Source of the DNA: Gnetum montanum
Taxonomy: Eukaryota > Streptophyta > Gnetopsida > Gnetales > Gnetaceae
Assembly (NCBI GenBank): GCA_015680685.1
Contig: MNCI01014167.1
Span: 57,928 to 121,927, forward strand
Length of the DNA stretch: 64,000 bases
Reading direction: 5' to 3'
The position numbers and the translations under genes are program-made. This document shows positions 57,322 through 64,000 of this stretch, one piece after another; position 1 is the first letter of the stretch; each line of letters opens with the position of its first letter. The notes below the pieces were generated by a model. That model did no database searches and was not told the DNA's origin. It was given only the letters and a program-made list of their open reading frames with translations.

Positions 57322-57738
57322 TGTAACATCCTTATTCCCAAATATTGTTGCTACATAACAAAGATGGTGCTTCTTCATAACAACTATTATCATTATCATA
57401 AAAAGACTAGAAAGGGTATGTTGTAATTGATACCTAAATGGACATGTTATAATAACGGACATGCCTCTTGAGGTAATCTTTGAGGGTTTGAGCTAAGGCA
57501 TTTATACCTAGGCTTAGAGGTCATGCCAACATGGAGTGATGAAGCTAGTAAAGGTGAGTCATGGATGCTAGGTGAAGCACGATAAGAAGAGGACTAGGCA
57601 TCTCTTTAGGTTAATTGTAGGCATAACCATGGTGGAAGTGTTGGATTTCCTTTAAGGGATAAATGTTGAAGGAAGAAAATCCCAATGAACACTCTAAGAG
57701 CATGATCTAGATACACCATTCCATATTAATAAAGCATN
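57322..57738 (+). repeat. 5' LTR of the CCR4-carrying element (3' part missing at an N)
   Basis: Aligns with 61775-62190 ('ttcataacaa', 'ggcttagaggtcatgc', 'gtaaaggtgagtc', 'gagcatgatc', 'atacaccatt'). It stops at a single N (57738) where the right LTR continues for about 150 bases. The N therefore stands for missing sequence, including the PBS. A TATA-like 'catttatacct' is near 57510. Confidence 0.8.
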
Positions 57739-58560
57739 AACCAATACTTAGAGAATGTAGTTGTCATAATCTTCTTTCTATTATTTTGCTAGGGTATAAC
57801 CATGATATGAGAAAACAAGTCTATATTGTACTTGTTAGTTTATAAACTCAAAGTATTATCTTATTATTTGAGGATCAATATATCCTTTATAATTAAAACC
57901 TAGGTCATTTATAAGTTATAATGTCATCCATTCACAAACCTAGTAATGTCATTTTCATAGAATATGATAGTTTGGATCTTTTAAAATCTTGAAATTTTGA
58001 ACTTAAGACCATGTCCAATGCATAGTACTCATTGAGGTGATTCCAATAATACAAATTTCATCTTGATTAAGCTTATTTTTTGAGAGATATCGATGTTCAA
58101 ATTTTTTCATAATGCATGCTTAAATAAGATAATAATAAAAAGTTAAAAAAAGAAAGTGTGGGAGGTTGTGGATTCAAACCCAAGCCCAACCTACCCATAA
58201 TTTAAAATAATTTTTTTAATTTAAATAAAAAATAAAATTGAGACCCAAGGGGCTAGGGCTATTATTAGCTCCACACTGTCAATGACAACAAGGCTTACTA
58301 TGATGTTGCATGAGAAGGCTATAAGGCCTGGCTATCTAGCGTTGTGGTCAACCTAGTGGCTAGCCCAGTATAACTAGGGCCTACAATGTCATTGTATAGT
58401 AGGGTCACAAGGCCTATCCACATAATGTCACAGCCAACCTAGTATCTACATAGGATCTCTTCCATTACATCCCACCTCTACCAAGCTAAGAATGCATGTT
58501 GCATCATCACTCTCTATCTCCACTATCTACCTCCATCTTGAATACATTGTCACCTACCTT
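57739..58560. other. Interior of the CCR4-carrying element, no gene recognised
   Basis: AT-rich. A B-box-like word 'ggattcaaaccc' occurs at about 58172, but no matching A-box or tRNA-like fold was found. Words like 'ccaacctagt' and 'tcacaaggcc' recur at 58330-58450. Confidence 0.4.
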
Positions 58561-58604
58561 CTATGCTACTATTGTTGCTAATGCCATTATCCATCAGCAT
58601 CGAG

Positions 58605-58760
58605 GATCATCATTCCCCTCAATGCATCCTAGACACTATCAACACTAAGAATTGTCATCTTCTTCAGCACACTATGGTCATCCCTTGTGCCAAGGATCAT
58701 CACTCCTTCCAACATACCGTGGCCACCACCAATAATGAAAATCATCATCCCCTCTAGTGT
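58605..58760 (+). repeat. About 45-bp repeats, in frame (15 residues)
   Basis: An open frame (58563-58757) contains successive related units beginning EDHHSPQ, NCHLLQHT, DHHSFQHT and NHHPL, spaced about 15 residues. At DNA level ATCATCA(T/C)(T/C)CC recurs. It is not recognised as a known protein. Confidence 0.55.
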
Positions 58761-59136
58761 TGCTAAAATCCTCAAATGTAACAATTCATGTAGGCCCTTA
58801 TGTAGGCTATGGAGACCATTGCATAAGCCATGTATGCCCTACTTGGAAAATGTAGGCCTCACCTTGTCTATAAAAGCCCTAGGAGGGGCCATGTAGGCCT
58901 AGGTAAAGGCCACCTGGGCTATACTATCCTCCAATGTCACATCCACTACCCAATATTTCTTCATTATTATGATGCTTACCACTGCCCACTACCATTGTAT
59001 CTTTTGTGCTCTCCTATCACATGATACCCACCAATGTGCTCTTCTGGTACATCCTACTCACTACTCCAGCACCATTGGAACTACTGCTATTGTCCATTGT
59101 CTAGTGACTACCCTTGTGCTAGTGAAGAAAAAATGT

Positions 59137-59345
59137 TTCCATCAATTGATGAAGAATTTTGATTTTTCCATCAATTGATGGGAAGTTTGAATTTTTCTAT
59201 TAATTGAAGGAGAATTCTAATTTTTTGCCAATTAATGGAAAGTTCAAATTTTCCCATCAACCAATGAAGAATTCCAATTTTTTGTAAATCGATAGAAAAT
59301 TTCAATGTTTTCGTCAACTCATAGAGATTTCAAAATTTTTGTTAG
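59137..59345. repeat. About 29-bp degenerate minisatellite with TCAATTGA cores
   Basis: Seven successive units starting near 59139, 59168, 59197, 59226, 59254, 59284 and 59312. Each has a (C)CATCAATTGATG-like start and a GAAGAATTT(T/G)AATTTTT-like end. Divergence increases to the right. Confidence 0.75.
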
Positions 59346-59404
59346 TTAGAAAGAAAAATGTTAGTTTAAAATTAGGAATGTGGAAAAATTTTTCAAAAAC
59401 AAAA

Positions 59405-59511
59405 ATTAGCATGCTAGTAGGAAATGAGATAAAAAATTTTTAATTAAGAACACTCATCTTGAAGTAGTACTGGGATGGATGACCTTCTTAGGAAGCCTTA
59501 TTTTTTGTGCC
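59405..59511 (+). ncRNA. 5S rRNA-like relic
   Basis: The segment 'gaagtagtactgggatgga' followed by 'tgaccttcttaggaagcc' matches the internal promoter region (intermediate element and C box) of plant 5S rRNA, 'GAGTAGTACTAGGATGGGT' and 'GACCTCCTGGGAAGTCC'. 'aattaag' upstream fits the 'gaagttaagcg' position. The 5' half is poorly preserved. It could be a 5S pseudogene, a piece of a Cassandra-type TRIM LTR, or a 5S-derived SINE. It is not a working rRNA gene. Confidence 0.55.
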
Positions 59512-60227
59512 AAAGATTCTAGACCTTAGAATCCATAAATTTTTATTTTGAGAGCCGTTTCTAGTGAAAGAAGAGTCATTTCCTATAGATTTCAACCTTT
59601 TGCACATAATGGTGAAATTAAATTTGTTCCATGAAGCTCCAAAAATTAGTTTTTACTTGGATAACATAGTATCTCAAGACTTTTAGAATCTCTATTTTAT
59701 CATAACTTGCACATACAACATCCATTTCTAATATATAAATAGTTATTTCCAACATTTTTCACCCTTATGAACTCAATGGTGAGGCTAGATTTATCATTAG
59801 GGTACTTAATAATTTAATGATACCTTAAATTATGCCTTAAGAATCCATAACATAAACTATCCAATCATACCTACTAATTTAATTATCAATACTTACAATG
59901 TAATCTCTTAAAACTTAAGATTAACTGTTTAACTTAAGTAGATATATAATCTTAGCTTCCTAACCTCTATTATGTTATTAGGACATTGCTGGAATAAGTG
60001 TTTTTAAGGGGGTTAGAAATGTTGCTAAAGAAGTCTAGGTAATGTAGCTAATCATTACTAATAAGGTTAGTTGGAGAATTAGTTGCCAAACTAAAATTTT
60101 CAAGAAGATCTATATCAATTTGTCCTACAACTAAATCATATGATAGAATAATATGAAGTGTCATAATCTCTTTCCAACAAGGTGTATGATGCCCATGAAA
60201 AGAAATGATCCCTAAGAGAATCCAAGA
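59512..60227. other. Interior of the CCR4-carrying element, no gene recognised
   Basis: AT-rich, without recognisable coding sequence between the 5S-like piece and the deadenylase-like region. Confidence 0.4.
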
Positions 60228-61357
60228 ATGAGAGTAAAATTTGCAACATAAAACATGCTTACAAGATCTCTAGTGAGTGAGAAACAACACCCACTATGTC
60301 CACCTTGGCTCTTAGATTGACATGAGTATTGATGCCCATGCATCTTAGTAGAGTTACAAGATTTTGATGTTGATGTCTTTTGTCTACAAGAATTCTTGTC
60401 ATGGTAATTTCTATACCAATTCCAACTAGACTAAGAAAAAAGAAATACAAAGGTATTTACAAGCAAAAAGGTTCTTATGGAAGTTCTTCATTTGAGCCAT
60501 TGAGATTAGCCTATTGTAGAAATCATAACATGGATGGTTGAACAATCTTTTATAAAGAAGCCAAGTTTCAATTGGTACAAGGATTTGAATGTAATTTATA
60601 GGATATGATTTTTAAAATTCTAGAACGTCAAATGATGGAAAAGAAAAAATAATCAAGATTTTGAAAAGGTCACATAGCTTTGGTATTAATTCTAAAAATC
60701 TAGTTATCAGAAAGATGTGTATGCATGGTTAACACATATTTAATTGCCAAATTAACATGTCTAGATGTCAGACTATGCCAAAGAGGATACTTGATTAAGC
60801 AAATAAAGGAATTTTTGAAGAATAATCTATTCCTAAGATTAACTAATCCAGTTCCATTTATACTTTGTGGAGACTTCAATGTGAAAGTTGGAAGTAGTGT
60901 TTATCAATTCTTAAAAAATGGATGTGTAAAGGAATCTTTGGAAAATAAACTTGATTTGAAAAAGATATTTCCATTAATTCAACATGAAATTCCATTGTCC
61001 AATGCATAATATGCTTACCTTGAATCTTCAAGAGATAAATCATATCACAAAATTCAAGAACAAATGCTATTGATAAGTAATACTCATTAAGAGTCATAGT
61101 TTACTAATTTCTCTACCATGATTAATGAAGATGGATCAACAAGATTTTTCATTGAGACCTTGGATCATATCAGGTATGATGTCCAGTTCTTCCAAGTTAC
61201 TAAGTTACTAGAGTTAATTTCTAAAGAAGAAATTTAGAAAAATCAAGATCAATTTTTGCTATCCCAAACAAGACCATCTGATCATATATCATTTATGGTA
61301 GAATTACAATTACTTCCATCAATTTCTAAGGTTGATCAAGATCAAGAAATATCTTAA
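60228..61357 (+). pseudogene. CCR4-type poly(A) deadenylase, intronless decayed copy
   Basis: In several frames the family landmarks appear in order. They are 'MRVKFAT' with 'NMLTR' (about 60228), 'CPPWLLD' (about 60300), DFDVDVFCLQE (about 60360-60392), 'MDG', stop, 'TIFYKEAKF' (about 60532) and 'GHIALVLIL' (about 60672). An open stretch from 60725 follows with 'VNTY', 'LDVRLCQ' and FILCGDFNVKVGSSVYQFLK (about 60855). Last come 'FTNF', 'FIETLDH' and RPSDHISFMVEL (about 61270-61305). CCR4 proteins are EEP-fold nucleases that shorten mRNA poly(A) tails. Glutamate of LQE, GDFN and SDH are kept, but the NTH histidine is tyrosine. About 1.1 kb runs without a visible intron, suggesting a retrocopy. 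LINE endonucleases share LQE/GDFN/SDH but lack the CPPW and 'DG-x-x-IF' parts. Confidence 0.72.
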
Positions 61358-61774
61358 CCTTAATTTTATTTGTAAGTTTTGATATTTTCATTATTATTTA
61401 ATTTATATTTTAAATTGATAAGTAAAATTTATATGATAATTCAAGTTTGGAAAAAATATTTGCTCTACCTTCACCAAGATAACCATATATGAGTTGCAAT
61501 TTTTGTAACCCTAGTTAGGAATGGTGATTAGTAGCTGATAGATATCTAATTCACCTCTTTTCATTCTCTCAGAAAATAAGTTAAGTATTGATAAAATAAT
61601 ATTTTATACTTATATATATTCTTCTCACATATTTCTTGTTTGTAGAATAAGAAAGAAACAAATTCAAGTTCAAAGAAGAAATCAAATTATTTGAGCATAG
61701 GATCTTAAAAAAGAGCATTAGAGCTAGTGAATGTGGACTCATTCAAGGATGAACAAAACATAAGAGGGACATAT
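61358..61774. other. 3' interior of the CCR4-carrying element
   Basis: AT-rich sequence with no gene recognised. The purine-rich TAAGAGGGAC (61761-61770) immediately before the right LTR is a probable polypurine tract. Confidence 0.5.
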
Positions 61775-62347
61775 TGTAACATTCCTATTCCCAATGCTTA
61801 TTGCTACATAATGAAGATGGTGCCTCTTCATAACAAGTGTTATCATTATCATAATAAGATCTGAAAGGGTATGTTGTAATTAAGACTTGAAAGGACATTT
61901 TGTAATAAAAGATGTGTCTCTCAAAGTGATCTTTAGGGGTTTGGCCTAAGGTATTTATACCCAGGCTTAGAGGTCATGCTAGCATGGAGTAGGAAAGCTA
62001 GTAAAGGTGAGTCGTGAGTATTAGGTGAAGTAGGATAGGAAGAGAACTAGCCATTCCTTCTGGTCGATTGTAGGCCTAACCATGGTGGTAGTGCTAGATT
62101 TCCTCTAAGGGATAGATGCCAAAGGAAGAAGACCCCAAGGACCACTCTTAGAGCATGATCCAGATACACCATTCTATATTAATAAATCATTCTTTCCTCT
62201 TTTCTTCTACATTTTCCTATTATTTTCTTTACGCTTAATGTCAAATGTTACATATATTTGACATTTGCTCTATTATCTTCTTATGCATAATGTATGATAT
62301 AATGTATATTTGACATTTTGCATGACATCTGGGAATGAGATGTTACA
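61775..62347 (+). repeat. 3' LTR of the CCR4-carrying element
   Basis: This 573-base LTR starts TGTAACATTCCTATTCCC and ends GGGAATGAGATGTTACA. The ends form an imperfect inverted repeat of about 17 bases. A TATA-like 'gtatttatacccagg' is near 61951 and AATAAAT near 62186. It is followed by the target duplicate ATAGG. Confidence 0.85.
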
Positions 62348-62654
62348 ATAGGTGATGGTGATAGTGATGATAATATTACCTAGTAACATTAGTCATCATT
62401 GACAAGGTAGATGGTCTCTATAAGGGCTAAAACAAATGCTAGAATAGGTTTAGCAAAGCATTGTTAAGGATTTCTAGAGCTTGACATTAAGGGTCTTTCT
62501 TCATGATGACATTAAGATAAAAATATCATGTTCAAAATAAGAAATCTCTTTAAAATTTCTAAATTTTAATCTAATTTAAGTGTGGAATGCAGGTATTTAT
62601 AGGTTGGAATTGATACTACTAGTGTGTAATGCATACCATTATTGATGAATTTTG
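62348..62654. other. Right flank of the CCR4-carrying element
   Basis: No gene recognised. 'gtatttataggttgg' (about 62592) resembles the minus-strand TATA region of the gypsy LTRs, so this may be an LTR scrap. Confidence 0.3.
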
Positions 62655-62900
62655 TACTTTAGAAATTAAATCCACTAATAAGAAGTAAAGTAGAGTCCAA
62701 TCATATAGCTCACAAGTGTTCATGCATGATCTAGTTGAATTCTATAGACTAGGACTAGTTTTGTTTTCTAGATAGCTAAATGCTAGATTGTTGGTCATTG
62801 TCTTCTCAATCACATCTATGTAGACTTAATTTATATGATTAAATGTGATTAAGGTAGATGATTAAAGTATTATTTTTTAAAAATTAAAATATTACATTAG
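62655..62900 (-). repeat. PBS-proximal fragment of a gypsy LTR
   Basis: 'catgcatgatct', 'aattctatagact' and 'gattaaatgtgattaagg' align with 42800-42960 of LTR4, minus orientation. No PBS or gag lies to the left. Confidence 0.5.
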
Positions 62901-63499
62901 TTTATAATTTTCAAAATGTGGTAGTTTCTACTTGTTTTTTTTTAAATGCATTATTTAGGTTATGGGTTTAGGCCTAGAGGGCAACTTCATGCCTTTATTT
63001 TGTATGCTTATCTATGCATTTGATGTGAAGGGTTTTATGATCTTGTTTTGATTCTTTAAAAATCCAAATCCTATTGGGGGTAGGAAACTTCTACCATTGC
63101 TCCAATCTTCATGAAGAATAGAATATTAGAGTAGAATGTTGGAAATGGTTTCATTTTCAATTCATTGTATAGTATCATTAGGCAATGGTAGAAATTTTGT
63201 GAAACTAGTGGTAACTCTAATGGATATAATATTAGATATCTTGCTAAATGGAATTTATAATATTCAATTTAATAGTGTTCAAGTTCACTTAGAAGTAAAG
63301 TACTAAAAGAAAACTTTAAGAAGTATATCTAACATGATACATTATAGGATTATATAGGAATATAATGATGTTTCAAGTATGCCTCAAACTAGCAACCTCT
63401 TGTTTAACAAGATAATGAGCTAGCCACTTGGGGAATCTATCACTAGAATGAAAACTAAAATGATGATATGGGACACAAGAAACCCATAAAACATATAGT
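62901..63499. other. Interval without recognised features
   Basis: AT-rich, with no coding or repeat similarity recognised. Confidence 0.4.
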
Positions 63500-63900
63500 A
63501 TAATTTTAAATTGGTAACTGCAATGTATGAATTATGGATTCTTTTAGATACTTGGGTCTTCAATGCATTAAGGAAAGAATAGTAGGAGCGAATAGTTAGA
63601 GGAACAAAAATTGTCTCTACAATTAAAAACAAATATAAGACATTAGGAGCTTGGGCTTGGAAGGTCAAATAAAAAATCTTTCAAGTAGTCATTTATCCTA
63701 TTATGTTATATAGATGCACAATTTGGGACCAGGTCTTAGTGCAAAAAGTTGAAATGTTATTGTTACTTGATGAATGAAAGGTGAAAGTTCAAACATCCTA
63801 TTCTATGGGAGAAGATTAAATGGGCTCCAATTTCTTCTTGTGGGTTTTGAAAACATTTTATAGTCCCACTATTTTTTAAGTAACGATAGGATCATAATAT
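63500..63900 (+). pseudogene. Decayed LINE reverse-transcriptase C-terminal fragment
   Basis: A plus frame reads 'STIKNKYKTLGAWAWKVK', stop, 'KIFQVVIYPIMLYRCTIWDQ' (about 63615-63715). This resembles the post-RT segment of some plant LINEs (an 'L-F-E-x-x-V-x-P-x-x-L-Y-G-C-x-x-W' pattern). The GC of LYGC is changed to RC. Upstream is shifted and stops are frequent. It is unrelated to the LINE at 21613. Confidence 0.35.
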
Positions 63901-64000
63901 TCATGTAAATTTATATTTTAGAAACAATTTTGAAAATGCTAATAAAAGGCATAGTGGCAAAGTCATTGATAACCCAAAGTTTAGGTTATGGGTTCATTTT

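Larger units (their letters stand above)
57322..62347 (+). mobile_element. Bounded LTR element carrying a CCR4-type gene copy
   Basis: The LTRs at 57322-57738 and 61775-62347 are clearly homologous and start TGTAACAT. The right one ends TGTTACA. The flanks are ATAGG on both sides (57317-57321 and 62348-62352), a perfect 5-bp target duplication. A purine run TAAGAGGGAC (61761-61770) just before the right LTR fits a polypurine tract, setting plus orientation. No gag, protease, RT or integrase is recognisable in the about 4-kb interior. It contains repeats, a 5S-like piece and a decayed CCR4-type retrocopy. A non-autonomous element is the best reading. Confidence 0.8.

Noticed and set aside
58160-58190. 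tRNA gene or tRNA-derived SINE (B-box-like 'ggattcaaaccc')
   Set aside because: No A box, cloverleaf or poly-T/poly-A end could be found at the right spacing.
60855-61305. LINE endonuclease as the source of the GDFN and SDH motifs
   Set aside because: The CPPW segment, the 'DG..IFYKEAKF' segment and the VYQFLKNG segment fit CCR4-type proteins and not LINE endonucleases. No RT follows.

Overview
This window looks like a stretch of a large, repeat-rich plant nuclear genome. It is AT-rich, and its coding matter is mostly degenerate Ty3/gypsy LTR retrotransposons, one plant L1-type LINE, solo LTRs, and one other LTR element carrying a host-gene copy. The best-preserved primer-binding site (2928-2946) matches the 3' end of plant tRNA-Asp. 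The reverse transcriptase keeps a 'GFIYPIADSEWV'-type segment. Both point to the Athila-like lineage. Long TE-on-TE nesting with decayed copies would suit a gymnosperm or another large-genome seed plant, but the species is an inference. I found no bacterial operon, CRISPR array, tRNA gene or intact host gene.

Layout. 1-3933: 5' part of element 1 (minus strand: LTR, PBS, gag, protease), cut by the window edge. 3934-12284: the only stretch without recognisable TE structure for most of its length, with small tandem duplications, a GC-richer island (about 9480-10450) and a decayed minus-strand coding remnant (about 11224-12230). 12285-19075: element 2 (plus strand), with LTR, PBS, gag (513-base gap), protease, RT, RNase H and integrase, but no 3' LTR. 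19076-20291: an inverted 5' LTR-PBS-gag piece (element 3), inserted in an older plus-strand gag (20292-21250). 21613-25500: a 5'-truncated LINE lying in a decayed LTR. 25574-28065: integrase and LTR pieces. 28100-35270: two head-to-tail copies of a decayed minus-strand unit whose ORF resembles a plant transposon-associated domain rather than gag-pol. 35271-54102: elements A and B, head to tail on the minus strand and apparently sharing one LTR (42756-43704). A 1.9-kb solo LTR (48276-50154) is inserted in B. 54103-54912: a protease fragment of another copy, hit by a second solo LTR (54913-55815). 57322-62347: an LTR element with a perfect 5-bp target duplication whose interior holds a CCR4-type deadenylase retrocopy, a 5S rRNA-like piece and two minisatellites, but no visible gag or pol. 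62348-64000: LTR and LINE scraps.

The two most interesting signals are the CCR4-type sequence inside a bounded LTR element, and the palindromes beside the TATA boxes of three related LTRs. In the latter the symmetry is kept although the central sequence differs. Almost every coding region carries stops and frameshifts, so the window reads as a fossil bed rather than an active locus.
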